A stretch of 64,000 bases of DNA from assembly GCA_013152085.1 (NCBI GenBank), contig JAADHC010000054.1, positions 1 through 64,000 on the forward strand. The letters are read 5' to 3'. This stretch comes from Chlorobiota bacterium (GTDB lineage: Bacteria > Bacteroidota > Bacteroidia > Bacteroidales > VadinHA17). Within the stretch, counting starts at the first letter, position 1. Each line of letters opens with the position of its first letter. Below are positions 54,425 through 63,396 of this stretch, one piece after another. The notes below the pieces were generated by a model. It was given only the letters and a program-made list of their open reading frames with translations, was not told where the DNA came from and did no database searches. A program made the position numbers and the translations under genes.

Positions 54425-56212
54425 ATGGAAAAAACAAAACCAATTCAGGGAGGAGAATTCATCGTAAGAGATGTTGACCCGTCTGATGTTTTTATTCCTG
54501 AAGAATTTGATGAAGAACAGAAAATGATTGCCCAGACCTGTCAGGATTTTCTTGATACGGAGGTAATGTCTAATCTGGATGATATTGACAACCAGAAAGA
54601 TGGATTGATGCGTTCACTGCTTGAGAAAGCCGGTGAACTTGGACTCCTGGGGCTTTCCCTGCCGGAAAAATTCGGTGGGTTTGAACAATCCTTTACTACC
54701 TCGATGCTGGCTAACGAAATTATGGGTGCAGGACATTCATATGCCGTAGCCTATTCCTGTCATACCGGTATTGGGTCATTACCCATTCTTTATTACGGAA
54801 ACGAGGAACAAAAAGAAAAGTATTTGCCAAAGCTTGCTACAGGTGAATGGGCAGGAGCATACTGCCTGACAGAACCGGGTGCCGGATCGGATGCCAATAA
54901 CGGTAAAACCAAAGCCACCCTTTCTGAAGATGGGAAACACTATATCCTCAACGGCCAGAAAATGTGGATCACGAATGCCGGGTTTGCCGATGTATTTACC
55001 GTATTTGCCAAAATAGACAACGACCGTGTGCTGAGTGCTTTTATTGTTGAAAGAACCTTTCCGGGAATTACTTTTAATCCTGAAGAAAAAAAGATGGGGA
55101 TCAAAGGATCGTCCACACGGCAGATATTTTTCAATGACTGCAAAGTCCCTGTCGAAAATCTGTTGGGTGGACGGGGACAAGGCTTCCGTATTGCCCTCAC
55201 TATCCTGCATATGGGAAGGATTAAACTCGGCAGTAATGTTTTGGGTGCAGCCAAACTGTCTATTAATCGTTCTGTATCCTATGCCAATGAACGGAAACAG
55301 TTCGGAAGCCTGATCTCCTCCTTTGGTGCCATCAAGTATAAACTGGCAGAGCAGGTGATAAAAACATTTACTACAGAATCGGCGGTATACCGTGCTTCAA
55401 AGAATGTAGATGAAGCCATCGAACAGAATATGCAGAATGATACCTGTACCAAAGAACAGGCAACAGCAACGGCTTTTGCCCAATATGCCGTCGAAGCTGC
55501 TATTCTGAAAGTTTATGGCTCCGAAGCCCTCGATTATGTTGTGGATGAATCGCTACAGATATATGGTGGTATGGGATTCTCTGCCGAGATGCCTGTTGAA
55601 CGTGGATATCGTGATTCAAGAATTAACAGAATCTTCGAAGGTACCAATGAAATTAACCGCTTACTGGTGATTGATACATTGATGAAAAGAGGATCCCGGC
55701 ATTTTTATGACCTGTTTGGTGAAGCACAGAAAACATGGGATAACCTCGATGAACTCATCGACAATCCCTCCACAGAAGAAGATAATTATAGCCGGTACCG
55801 CGCTTTTATTAATAATGTGAAGAAGCTTTCCATGTTACTTATTAAGGCAGCTTCGGATAAATATCAACGCAAGCTGGTTTATGAGCAGGAACTGCTGAAT
55901 AATCTTTCGGATATTATCATGAATCTGTACGTGGGAGAATCCACCTTGTTGCGTGTGATGAAACTTGAGCAAATGAAAGGGAGTGAGGCAACGGCCCTGT
56001 ACCGGGATATCCTTGATGTTTATTTGTACGGGGTATCTCAATTGGTCCGGGCCAATGGTATTGAAGCGGTTGATGCTATGGGTGATTTTCCGGAAAATGC
56101 AAAGGTGAAAAAAGCAATTAAGGTGCTTTGTGATCTGGACGGGATCAACACGCATGCTGCCCGCCGGCGTATTGCTGACAAACTGATTGAAGAAAATGGT
56201 TATACCTTCTGA
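54425..56212 (+). CDS. Long-form acyl-CoA dehydrogenase
   Basis: A 595-residue flavoenzyme that makes the first double bond in acyl-CoA oxidation and hands electrons to ETF. The acyl-CoA dehydrogenase core covers residues about 25-430: YCLTEPGAGSDAN, MWITNAGFADVFTVFAK, FDR-type SYANERKQFGSLISSFGAIK, QIYGGMGFSAEMPVERGYRDSRI and the RIFEGTNEINRLL active-site end. A C-terminal extension of about 165 residues resembles VLCAD/ACAD9-type forms. Chain-length preference cannot be read. Last gene of the etf operon. Confidence 0.95.
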   Translation: MEKTKPIQGGEFIVRDVDPSDVFIPEEFDEEQKMIAQTCQDFLDTEVMSNLDDIDNQKDGLMRSLLEKAGELGLLGLSLPEKFGGFEQSFTTSMLANEIMGAGHSYAVAYSCHTGIGSLPILYYGNEEQKEKYLPKLATGEWAGAYCLTEPGAGSDANNGKTKATLSEDGKHYILNGQKMWITNAGFADVFTVFAKIDNDRVLSAFIVERTFPGITFNPEEKKMGIKGSSTRQIFFNDCKVPVENLLGGRGQGFRIALTILHMGRIKLGSNVLGAAKLSINRSVSYANERKQFGSLISSFGAIKYKLAEQVIKTFTTESAVYRASKNVDEAIEQNMQNDTCTKEQATATAFAQYAVEAAILKVYGSEALDYVVDESLQIYGGMGFSAEMPVERGYRDSRINRIFEGTNEINRLLVIDTLMKRGSRHFYDLFGEAQKTWDNLDELIDNPSTEEDNYSRYRAFINNVKKLSMLLIKAASDKYQRKLVYEQELLNNLSDIIMNLYVGESTLLRVMKLEQMKGSEATALYRDILDVYLYGVSQLVRANGIEAVDAMGDFPENAKVKKAIKVLCDLDGINTHAARRRIADKLIEENGYTF

Positions 56213-56300
56213 AATATAGCAACACGTGGGAAATTTTAAGATTTCCACCGGAAATGTTAACTTTACCGTTAAACAGACAGCATAAACAAATAGAACAGGA

Positions 56301-56669
56301 ATGAAAAGAAGGGCGGTAATGTCGAAAATGATATCGTTGCTGGTAATATCTGTCCTCTTCCTTTATACGGGAGGATGCAAAAAACAAAAATGCGGATGCG
56401 ATGGAGAGGAGTTGTTTACACTGAATGACCAGGCCGGAATACTCTATTACTCAGACACAAAGTACAGCTATTTTATCTCAGATGGTGTCTATTCCTATTT
56501 TACCATTTGCAATCCTGATGGTGTTTGGGATATGATCAAAAAGTTTAAGAATGGAGATAAAGTATGGATCACAGGTTCCGTTTCTGATGACTGCATGAAA
56601 AAGGTTTCCGGCTGGTATTATTCTAATTATGTTATCCGTGTTGAAAATATAAGGGAACCCGAATTCTAA
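56301..56669 (+). CDS. Small lipoprotein of unknown function
   Basis: A 122-residue exported lipoprotein. The signal peptide has a basic start (MKRRAVMSKM) and a lipobox YTGGC, followed by KKQKCGCDGEE. The mature domain is rich in Tyr and Trp and contains four more cysteines. Internal Met codons at positions 7 and 10 are alternative starts. It resembles other short Bacteroidales lipoproteins with a C-x-C after the lipid Cys; I do not recognise a function. It is 88 bases after the acyl-CoA dehydrogenase and ends before a strong terminator, so it may be the tail of the etf operon. Confidence 0.7.
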   Translation: MKRRAVMSKMISLLVISVLFLYTGGCKKQKCGCDGEELFTLNDQAGILYYSDTKYSYFISDGVYSYFTICNPDGVWDMIKKFKNGDKVWITGSVSDDCMKKVSGWYYSNYVIRVENIREPEF

Positions 56670-56692
56670 CCTAAACCTGCCTTTTGTTTGTT

Positions 56693-56731
56693 ACCCGGCC
56701 ATCCATGGTTCCCTATGATGGCCGGGTTTTT
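56693..56731 (+). terminator. Rho-independent terminator after the small lipoprotein
   Basis: Perfect 11-base arms ACCCGGCCATC (56693-56703) and GATGGCCGGGT (56717-56727) with a 13-base loop, followed by five T. It closes the etf operon or the lipoprotein unit. Confidence 0.9.
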
Positions 56732-56806
56732 AATGGTATATGCTTTTATTGTTTTGTCACCGGGGAGTGCCAGCCTCTTTAATAACTTTTTTTCCGGTAT
56801 CCGTAT

Positions 56807-56814
56807 TACCTTTG
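56807..56814 (+). promoter_or_regulatory. -7 promoter box of the DUF2520-to-peptidase operon
   Basis: TACCTTTG, a perfect TAnnTTTG box, 22 bases before the ATG at 56837. The -33 region is only T-rich. Confidence 0.52.
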
Positions 56815-56836
56815 AAGTATTATAAAATCACAGGAT

Positions 56837-57622
56837 ATGGAAAAAAAAATCTCAAAAGTAAGCATTACACTTGTGGGCGTGGGTAATCTCGGATACCATT
56901 TAGCTCATGCCTTGTACCATGCCGGGTATCAGATGGTTCAGGTTGCCGGTAGGAGCAGGGACCATGTTGAATCCCTGGCCGTTGAGCTGGGATGCCGGTG
57001 GACTGTTCGTCTTACCGAACTTGTCACGGACGTTGACCTGGTTATACTGGCCATAAACGACCGGGTGTTGGAAACTGTAATACGTCAGGTGGATTTCGGT
57101 GAAACCCTGGTGGTTCATACATCCGGGGCTGTACCGCTATCTGTTTTTACCGGTCATGTAAAAAATTATGGAGTTTTATATCCTTTACAAACCTTCAGCC
57201 GCGGAAGAATCCCCGATTTCAAAGGATTACCCTTTTGTATTGAAGCCTGTATCCCCGCACATACAGAATTTCTTAATGATCTTGTTTTTTCCCTGACTGC
57301 CATTCCTGTAAGGATAGATTCCGCACAACGGGCATATCTTCATCTTTCGGCAGTTTTTGTAAATAATTTTGTAAACCATCTGTTTGGTTGTGCTGAGGAG
57401 ATCATGGACAAAGCGATGCTTCCTTTTTCATTGTTGGCCCCAATCATGAGAGAGACGATTGCCAAGGCACAGAATATCGGACCCTCAAATGCTCAAACCG
57501 GCCCTGCCGTAAGAAATGAAGAAAATGTTATAAAAAAGCATTTAGAATTGTTATCTTTCTCTCCCGAAATGAAAAAATTGTACGGGGTTCTGACTGAAAG
57601 TATTCGGATCAACAGCATATGA
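56837..57622 (+). CDS. Rossmann-like / DUF2520 protein
   Basis: A 261-residue cytoplasmic protein. The N-terminal NAD(P)-binding Rossmann domain has VGVGNLGYHLAHAL, a following VAGRSRD that suits NADP, and LVILAINDR and VVHTSGAVP. The C-terminal helical DUF2520 domain (from about 130) has LYPLQTFSRGR and HLSAVFVNNFVNHL. It resembles 6-phosphogluconate or ketopantoate reductase-type folds but the substrate is unknown. It heads a tight cluster; the next gene begins seven bases on. Confidence 0.9.
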   Translation: MEKKISKVSITLVGVGNLGYHLAHALYHAGYQMVQVAGRSRDHVESLAVELGCRWTVRLTELVTDVDLVILAINDRVLETVIRQVDFGETLVVHTSGAVPLSVFTGHVKNYGVLYPLQTFSRGRIPDFKGLPFCIEACIPAHTEFLNDLVFSLTAIPVRIDSAQRAYLHLSAVFVNNFVNHLFGCAEEIMDKAMLPFSLLAPIMRETIAKAQNIGPSNAQTGPAVRNEENVIKKHLELLSFSPEMKKLYGVLTESIRINSI

Positions 57623-57629
57623 TTAAAGT

Positions 57630-58157
57630 ATGGCAGTAAGTAATTTTAAGGAAGAGTTGAGGAAAGTTAAAGCCTTTGCATTTGATGTGGATGGCGTACT
57701 TTCCCGTTCCACAATGAGTCTGCATCCCTCGGGTGAACCTATGCGAACCATAAATATTAAAGATGGCTATGCCCTGCAATTGGCTGTAAAAAAGGGATAT
57801 CCGATAAGTGTGATTACCGGCGGGTCAACGCATTCAATCCGGCAGCGCTTTAAGGGACTGGGGATAAAAGATATTTTTTTGGGAGCATCCAATAAAGTCG
57901 AAGACCTTTACCGTTTCCTTGAAGGGCACCATCTCGATGCGGCAGATGTTCTCTACATGGGTGATGATCTTCCCGACTTTGAGATCATGTCTGCAGTTGG
58001 ATTTCCGACATGCCCCGCTGACGCGGTAACAGAGATTAAACAAAAAGCTAAATATATTTCTCACCTGAATGGAGGGGAGGGTTGTGTACGGGATGTCATT
58101 GAGCAGGTTTTACGTCTGCATCATCAATGGATGGATGGGGATGCTTTTCACTGGTAA
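57630..58157 (+). CDS. KdsC-like HAD phosphatase
   Basis: A 175-residue HAD-superfamily C0 phosphatase. DxD motif FAFDVDGVL (Asp19, Asp21), motif II VITGG, Lys in SNKVEDLY and motif IV MGDDLPDFEIM. This is the size and layout of 3-deoxy-D-manno-octulosonate 8-phosphate phosphatase, which works in Kdo synthesis for lipopolysaccharide, and of related small sugar-acid phosphatases. No other Kdo gene is close, so KdsC is likely but not proven. UbiA-type gene follows after four bases. Confidence 0.85.
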   Translation: MAVSNFKEELRKVKAFAFDVDGVLSRSTMSLHPSGEPMRTINIKDGYALQLAVKKGYPISVITGGSTHSIRQRFKGLGIKDIFLGASNKVEDLYRFLEGHHLDAADVLYMGDDLPDFEIMSAVGFPTCPADAVTEIKQKAKYISHLNGGEGCVRDVIEQVLRLHHQWMDGDAFHW

Positions 58158-58161
58158 AGTC

Positions 58162-59151
58162 ATGAAACCATATCTTCGGTTAATACGTTTTCCCAATTTG
58201 CTGATCATTATTGTCACAATGCTTCTGGTCAGATACGGGCTGGTGCAACCCCTCCTGCAACATCTCCCGGGCGTACTGCTGGGGGAAAAAGTTGTGGTAC
58301 CGGGATTGTCTCTGAAAATGGCTGACTGGCAGTTTGCTCTTCTTATCTTTTCTACCGTACTGATTACTGCCGCGGGATATGTTATTAACGACTACTTTGA
58401 TACGCGTACCGACCTGATCAACCGCCCCGAACGGGTGATTGTTGGTAAAAATATCTCCCGCAGAGCTACCATGGCACTCCATCTTGTATTAAATATTCTG
58501 GGCGTGGGCGCTGGCATCGGACTCTCTTTTGCCATAGGGTTTCCCTTCCTTGGGTTTATTTTCTTTATCGTTTCCGGTTTGCTTTGGTTTTATTCCACAA
58601 CCTATAAAAGACAATTCCTGATCGGAAACCTGCTGGTAGCATTTCTGACCGCACTGGTTCCTTTTATGGTGGTACTCTTCGAAGTCCCGCTTCTGAATAA
58701 AGCCTATTCAACATTCCTTGCCAGTAATCATGCTACCTGGAGACCTTTGATTGTCTGGATAGGGGCATTTTCCGTATTTGCTTTTCTGCTTACACTGATC
58801 CGGGAAATAATCAAGGATATGGAAGATTTTGAAGGCGACTGGAGTTTTGGCCGTTCTTCCCTGCCGGTAGTATTGGGAATGGATACTTCAAGGTATGTAG
58901 TGGTCTCACTATTGGGGATAACCATATTTCTGATCATTTACGTGTGGTGCGTGTCGTTAAAGGATACCTATACCCTGATCTATGGAACCCTGCTTTTAAT
59001 CATTCCTCTCCTCTGGCTTATTATAAAGATGATCAAGGCAAGAAAGCCATCGGATTATCACTCTGCCAGCTCACTAACCAAGTGGATTATGCTGGCAGGT
59101 GTATTGTTTATCGTTCTGGTCAGATTCCTTCTAACCACACTGGTAAAATGA
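58162..59151 (+). CDS. UbiA-family prenyltransferase
   Basis: A 329-residue integral-membrane prenyltransferase with about eight to nine hydrophobic segments. Both Asp-rich sites are present: NDYFDTRTDLINRP and REIIKDMEDFEGD, which bind Mg and the prenyl diphosphate. ATG 58162 is chosen; the longer frame from 58069 overlaps the upstream gene by 89 bases and adds 31 unsupported residues. Bacteroidota members in this cluster are often labelled geranylgeranylglycerol-phosphate geranylgeranyltransferase from resemblance to archaeal lipid enzymes; the acceptor here is unknown. The stop overlaps the maf start (ATGA). Confidence 0.87.
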   Translation: MKPYLRLIRFPNLLIIIVTMLLVRYGLVQPLLQHLPGVLLGEKVVVPGLSLKMADWQFALLIFSTVLITAAGYVINDYFDTRTDLINRPERVIVGKNISRRATMALHLVLNILGVGAGIGLSFAIGFPFLGFIFFIVSGLLWFYSTTYKRQFLIGNLLVAFLTALVPFMVVLFEVPLLNKAYSTFLASNHATWRPLIVWIGAFSVFAFLLTLIREIIKDMEDFEGDWSFGRSSLPVVLGMDTSRYVVVSLLGITIFLIIYVWCVSLKDTYTLIYGTLLLIIPLLWLIIKMIKARKPSDYHSASSLTKWIMLAGVLFIVLVRFLLTTLVK

Positions 59152-59741
59152 CCGGAAAGTTTCTGAAACAATGGAAAGATAAAGAAGTGATTCTGGCTTC
59201 TGCCTCACCGCGGAGAAAAGCCCTCATGAAGGGACTTGATATTCCGTTCAGGGTTGTGATCCCGGAAAATATTCCCGAATTGTATCCGGAAACATTATCT
59301 GTTGAAGACATACCGCTGTTCCTTGCCCGGCAAAAGGCAGAAGCGCACCGGTCTCTGGTGAAAACTTTATCCGTTTTGCTTACTGCCGATACCATCGTAG
59401 TGCAAAATGGCGTGGTTATACAAAAACCGTCAGACCGCCGGGATGCCGAAATGATTCTCCAAAAACTTTCGGGTAGAATGCATACCGTACTGACCGGTGT
59501 TTGCCTGCGCTCTCCGGAGAAGGAAAGATGTTTTACAGCTATAACAAAAGTGTATTTCAGCACGCTGTCCGGATACGAAATCGCCTATTATCTGGATACT
59601 TATAAACCATATGATAAAGCGGGGGCATATGGTATTCAGGAATGGATCGGATATGTAGGTATTGACCGTATTGAAGGATCTTTTTTTAATGTGATGGGAT
59701 TACCCGTTCACCAGGTTTATCATTATCTGAAAGAATTTTAA
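59148..59741 (+). CDS. maf: Maf-family nucleotide pyrophosphatase
   Basis: A 197-residue house-cleaning nucleotide diphosphatase. N-terminal VILASASPRRKALMKGL, the LLTADTIVV metal site, the KPSDRRDAEMILQKLSGRMHTVLTG core, and DKAGAYGIQEW near the end. The start ATG overlaps the UbiA stop as ATGA, giving translational coupling; an upstream frame beginning at 58944 is not used. Family members hydrolyse dTTP/UTP or modified nucleotides. Confidence 0.94.
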   Translation: MTGKFLKQWKDKEVILASASPRRKALMKGLDIPFRVVIPENIPELYPETLSVEDIPLFLARQKAEAHRSLVKTLSVLLTADTIVVQNGVVIQKPSDRRDAEMILQKLSGRMHTVLTGVCLRSPEKERCFTAITKVYFSTLSGYEIAYYLDTYKPYDKAGAYGIQEWIGYVGIDRIEGSFFNVMGLPVHQVYHYLKEF

Positions 59742-59757
59742 TATAAATATCAATATT

Positions 59758-61926
59758 ATGAAGAGAATCTCCATATTTCTGGCTATTTTGATTTCTTTAT
59801 CATCCCTGGTCCTGCGTGCCGATGAGGGGATGTGGATTCCGATGCTGCTAGACCGTTTTAATATCGATATTATGCATCGGGAGGGTTGTAAGTTGTCAGC
59901 AGAAGATATTTACAGTATCAACCAGGCCAGTATAAAAGATGCCGTAATGATTTTTGGCGGAGGTTGTACAGCCGAGTTGATCTCCGGCGAAGGGTTACTG
60001 ATTACGAATCACCATTGCGGCTATAGGAGTATTCAGCGTCATTCGTCACTCGGGCATGATTATCTGACTGATGGTTTCTGGGCAATGTCAGGAGAAGAGG
60101 AACTTCCCAATCCCGGACTGAAAGTAACCTTTCTAAAACGAATGGAAGATGTTACGGAGGTTGTTCTCAGCCATCTTACCCCGGGAATAAGTGAGGAGAA
60201 ACGACAGGAAATTGTTCGTCAGGTGTCGGATTCACTTGCTGCCGCAACAATTAAAGGCACGCGTTATACGGCTGTAGTAAAGCCGTTTTACCAGGGGAAC
60301 CAGTACTTTTTGTTTGTTCAGGAAGTGTTTGAAGATGTTCGTCTGGTAGGTGCTCCGCCTTCATCCATCGGAAAATTCGGAGGTGATACTGACAACTGGA
60401 TGTGGCCGAGACATACCGGTGATTTTTCCCTTTTCAGAATATATGCAGGAGAGAACAATATACCTGCTCCGTATAATCCGGCGAATAAACCGTACCACCC
60501 TGCCAAATTTCTTCCTGTATCCCTGAAAGGAATCCATCCCGGTGATTTTACCATAGTGATGGGATATCCGGGCAGTACGTCGGAATATGTTCCTTCTTAT
60601 CATCTGAAGATGCTTGTCGAAGATCTTTATCCTAAACTGATCGCAGTGCGGGATAAAAAACTGGAAATCCTGAATGCCGCTGCTGCCAACGATCCTGCTA
60701 TCCGGATCAAATACGCGGCAAAAAATGCCAGTATCAGTAATTCATGGAAACGATGGAAAGGGGAAATTAACGGACTGAATAAACTGGATGCCATCGGTAA
60801 AAAACAAAAATATGAAGAAAATATCCTCATATGGCTGTACAATCATCCGGAAATGCAAGATAAGTATGGTACACTTTTGGCCCGGTACAAGAAATTATAT
60901 CCTCAATACGGACAATATCTGTTAGCCCGGAATATGGTAATTGAAGTCTTTTTCCGTTATGGAGCTGAAGTGGTTGGGTTTGCCAGACAATTCAGAACCC
61001 TTGAAAATATGGCTTCCGGTGCTGAGAATGCATCACAAACCGGCAAGGTCATTATTCGTTTGAAGCAGGCTTTGCGCCGTTTCTACAGGGATTATTCCCC
61101 GGCCGTTGACGAACAACTGTTCAAGGTTTTACTTAAAACCTACGAAGATAATCTTGACCCTGCTTTCTATCCGCCGCTTTTGACTATGATCCGTTCAAAG
61201 TATCATGGAAACTACGGGAGTTATATTCATAAGATCTACCGGAAAACCATGTTTGCTGATTCGGTAAAGGTGATCGCTTTTCTAAATGGGTTTAAAGGGG
61301 AGCAAAGTATTAAAAAAATGAAAAAAGATCCTGTATATCAGTGGGTAATGAGTGTGGATGATATCTATTCAGGTAAGATTGTTCCTGAATTTGAAAAGAT
61401 GAGTAAAGAAAAGGCCCGCCTTGACCGCTTGTATATGCAATTGCAAATGACCTATGATACGTCAAAAGTATTTTATCCCGATGCCAATTTTACCATGCGG
61501 GTAACTTACGGGAAAGTGAAAGGATATGAACCGCGTGACGCGGTCTGGTATAAATATTATACTACCCTCAAAGGTGTCATTGAAAAGGATAATCCTCAAA
61601 TCTATGACTATAATGTTCCGGAAAAACTGAAAGTGTTGTATGAGAATAAAGACTATGGCCGGTATGCTGAGAACGGGGAACTCCACGTTTGTTTTATAGC
61701 GACCAACCATACAACCGGCGGGAATTCGGGGAGCCCGGTTCTGGATGCCGAAGGAAACCTGGTAGGTATAAACTTTGACAGAGCCTGGGAAGGAGTGATG
61801 AGCGACCTGATGTTTAATCCCGGCCAGTGCAGGAACATCTCTCTTGATATCCGGTATGCCCTTTTCCTGATCGATAAATATGCCGGGGCCGGTTACCTGC
61901 TGGATGAGATGAATATTGTAGAATAA
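59758..61926 (+). CDS. S46-family dipeptidyl peptidase, DPP11-like
   Basis: A 722-residue exported serine peptidase that removes dipeptides from peptides in the periplasm. Signal peptide MKRISIFLAILISLSSLVLRA. The catalytic His lies in ITNHHCGYR (residues 85-86), and the Asp region is GDTDNWMWPRHTGDF. The nucleophile Ser657 is in GGNSGSPVLDAEG. Eighteen residues later Arg675 (INFDRAWEG) takes the S1 position that is Arg in Asp/Glu-specific DPP11 and Gly in DPP7, so acidic P1 preference is predicted. Such enzymes feed amino-acid fermentation in Bacteroidales. It follows maf by 16 bases. Confidence 0.93.
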   Translation: MKRISIFLAILISLSSLVLRADEGMWIPMLLDRFNIDIMHREGCKLSAEDIYSINQASIKDAVMIFGGGCTAELISGEGLLITNHHCGYRSIQRHSSLGHDYLTDGFWAMSGEEELPNPGLKVTFLKRMEDVTEVVLSHLTPGISEEKRQEIVRQVSDSLAAATIKGTRYTAVVKPFYQGNQYFLFVQEVFEDVRLVGAPPSSIGKFGGDTDNWMWPRHTGDFSLFRIYAGENNIPAPYNPANKPYHPAKFLPVSLKGIHPGDFTIVMGYPGSTSEYVPSYHLKMLVEDLYPKLIAVRDKKLEILNAAAANDPAIRIKYAAKNASISNSWKRWKGEINGLNKLDAIGKKQKYEENILIWLYNHPEMQDKYGTLLARYKKLYPQYGQYLLARNMVIEVFFRYGAEVVGFARQFRTLENMASGAENASQTGKVIIRLKQALRRFYRDYSPAVDEQLFKVLLKTYEDNLDPAFYPPLLTMIRSKYHGNYGSYIHKIYRKTMFADSVKVIAFLNGFKGEQSIKKMKKDPVYQWVMSVDDIYSGKIVPEFEKMSKEKARLDRLYMQLQMTYDTSKVFYPDANFTMRVTYGKVKGYEPRDAVWYKYYTTLKGVIEKDNPQIYDYNVPEKLKVLYENKDYGRYAENGELHVCFIATNHTTGGNSGSPVLDAEGNLVGINFDRAWEGVMSDLMFNPGQCRNISLDIRYALFLIDKYAGAGYLLDEMNIVE

Positions 61927-61994
61927 ACGGGAGGTGTGGTATAGTTTTTGTCAAAAATGTGACTGTCAGGAAATTCCTTTTTATTCGTAATATT

Positions 61995-62339
61995 ATGAAA
62001 GCACCTGTTTCCGCATTTTTTAAGTATGGCACTTTCTCATTTCTGTTTATCGTATCCTTCCTTTCATTTTATAGTTATGATCAGCAACTGTATATGCCCG
62101 GTAGGTTAACGGTATCCCAGGGGACTTACCCGGGCGTGGTTCATCTCACCAGGGATACCGTTCTTTATATTTATGATAATATTAGCTGGAAGAGGTTCTC
62201 AGGCGATTTCTCAAATGGGACCACACCGGCTCCCCTTTTATCGACAGCTGCGGATTTAAATTATATTTACGGAGATGGTGCGGATATGAGTGCATGGAAT
62301 GCTCTGAAATCACTTAAATCAGCGAAATATACCCGTTAA
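61995..62339 (+). CDS. Hypothetical membrane-anchored protein
   Basis: A 114-residue product from ATG 61995 (MKAPVSAFFKYGTFSFLFIV); a GTG at 61959 would add 12 residues. One N-terminal hydrophobic stretch (about 11-26) is either a signal anchor or an uncleaved signal, followed by a soluble part of about 85 residues with TVLYIYDNISWKRFSGDF. No family is recognised. It sits 68 bases after the peptidase and 10 before the metallo-hydrolase on the same strand. Confidence 0.55.
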   Translation: MKAPVSAFFKYGTFSFLFIVSFLSFYSYDQQLYMPGRLTVSQGTYPGVVHLTRDTVLYIYDNISWKRFSGDFSNGTTPAPLLSTAADLNYIYGDGADMSAWNALKSLKSAKYTR

Positions 62340-62349
62340 GAAAGGATCC

Positions 62350-63384
62350 ATGATAAGAAATCTTTTTCTTCGAGTAAATGGCCGGGGTAATGCCTGGCCT
62401 GTGCCTCTGGGGCAGGAACATCCCTTTTACAGCCGGCCGGGAATACCGGATTATGCCAATGCTTCTTTTTCTTTGCTGATCAAAGATCTGGATGAACATA
62501 TCCTGACGGATATCCTGATAGATGCAGGCCACGGTATTATACCTTTCCTGTTGTCTCACGAAAACCGGATCCCCGAAGCCATAGTGATCACTCATCCGCA
62601 TTTTGACCATATCCTGGGGATGGACTGGATCATACAAAGTTATTACCGCTTTCGCGGGAAAAAACCCTATCCGGTATATACTACACGGGGATGCCGGCAA
62701 CAAATTCTGGATACCCTGCCTCATCTGGCTTCTCTGGCTGTTTTTCATGAACTCGGTTATGGCAAAACGGTACCGGTGAGTGAGACAGAGGGCCTGACCG
62801 TAACAGCATATCCTGTCTACCACGGACCACATGCCAGGGGAGCAGCTATGCTGCTTTTTGAGTGGAAAGCATCGGGAAAAAGAATTGTATTTACCGGTGA
62901 CCTGTTATTCCCGCTTTTACGAAAATCCGATATCGGACATCTGCAGGGAATCGATTGGCTGATTGCCGATGCCAACAACCGGTTCCCATATCCGGAATCC
63001 AATCACTGGAGCGTGGTGCGGTCAGAACCGGAAGATCATCAGTATTTGCTGCCCTGGTTCGGGGAATTAACCACTGATCAGGTTATGCTTCCGCATCAGT
63101 ACCAGGGATACCGGGAATACAATTATCTTCTGAAATGTTTTCAGGACTTTCCTTCCGCGAAAATGCAGCCCTTAACCGTAAGTAATTTAGTCCGACGGCT
63201 TTCTCCGTCAAATTTAATACTTACGCATTACAGCGGCCTTGAGGATGCAAAATATTACGGAGAAAAGCTCCTGGATGTCCAGGGGTTGGAAAAATGGGGA
63301 CAACAAATGATGGAAAAAGCCGGAGTAACTGTTAAGGTAATGGTTCCGCATACCGGAGAAATATTAAAACTGGAACGTGACTAA
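62350..63384 (+). CDS. Metallo-beta-lactamase-fold hydrolase
   Basis: A 344-residue protein with the zinc motif THPHFDHILG (HxHxDH), a downstream His (PVYHGPHARG), the Asp in FTGDLLFPLL, and the closing LTHYSG. Cytoplasmic: no signal peptide. The long insertion between residues 90 and 150 and the C-terminal part from 210 set it apart from the simple hydrolase core. It is close to coenzyme PQQ B/ RNase Z-like or phosphodiesterase-type branches, but the substrate is not assignable. AAGGA lies just before the ATG. Confidence 0.85.
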   Translation: MIRNLFLRVNGRGNAWPVPLGQEHPFYSRPGIPDYANASFSLLIKDLDEHILTDILIDAGHGIIPFLLSHENRIPEAIVITHPHFDHILGMDWIIQSYYRFRGKKPYPVYTTRGCRQQILDTLPHLASLAVFHELGYGKTVPVSETEGLTVTAYPVYHGPHARGAAMLLFEWKASGKRIVFTGDLLFPLLRKSDIGHLQGIDWLIADANNRFPYPESNHWSVVRSEPEDHQYLLPWFGELTTDQVMLPHQYQGYREYNYLLKCFQDFPSAKMQPLTVSNLVRRLSPSNLILTHYSGLEDAKYYGEKLLDVQGLEKWGQQMMEKAGVTVKVMVPHTGEILKLERD

Positions 63385-63396
63385 CATTCCGGACGG

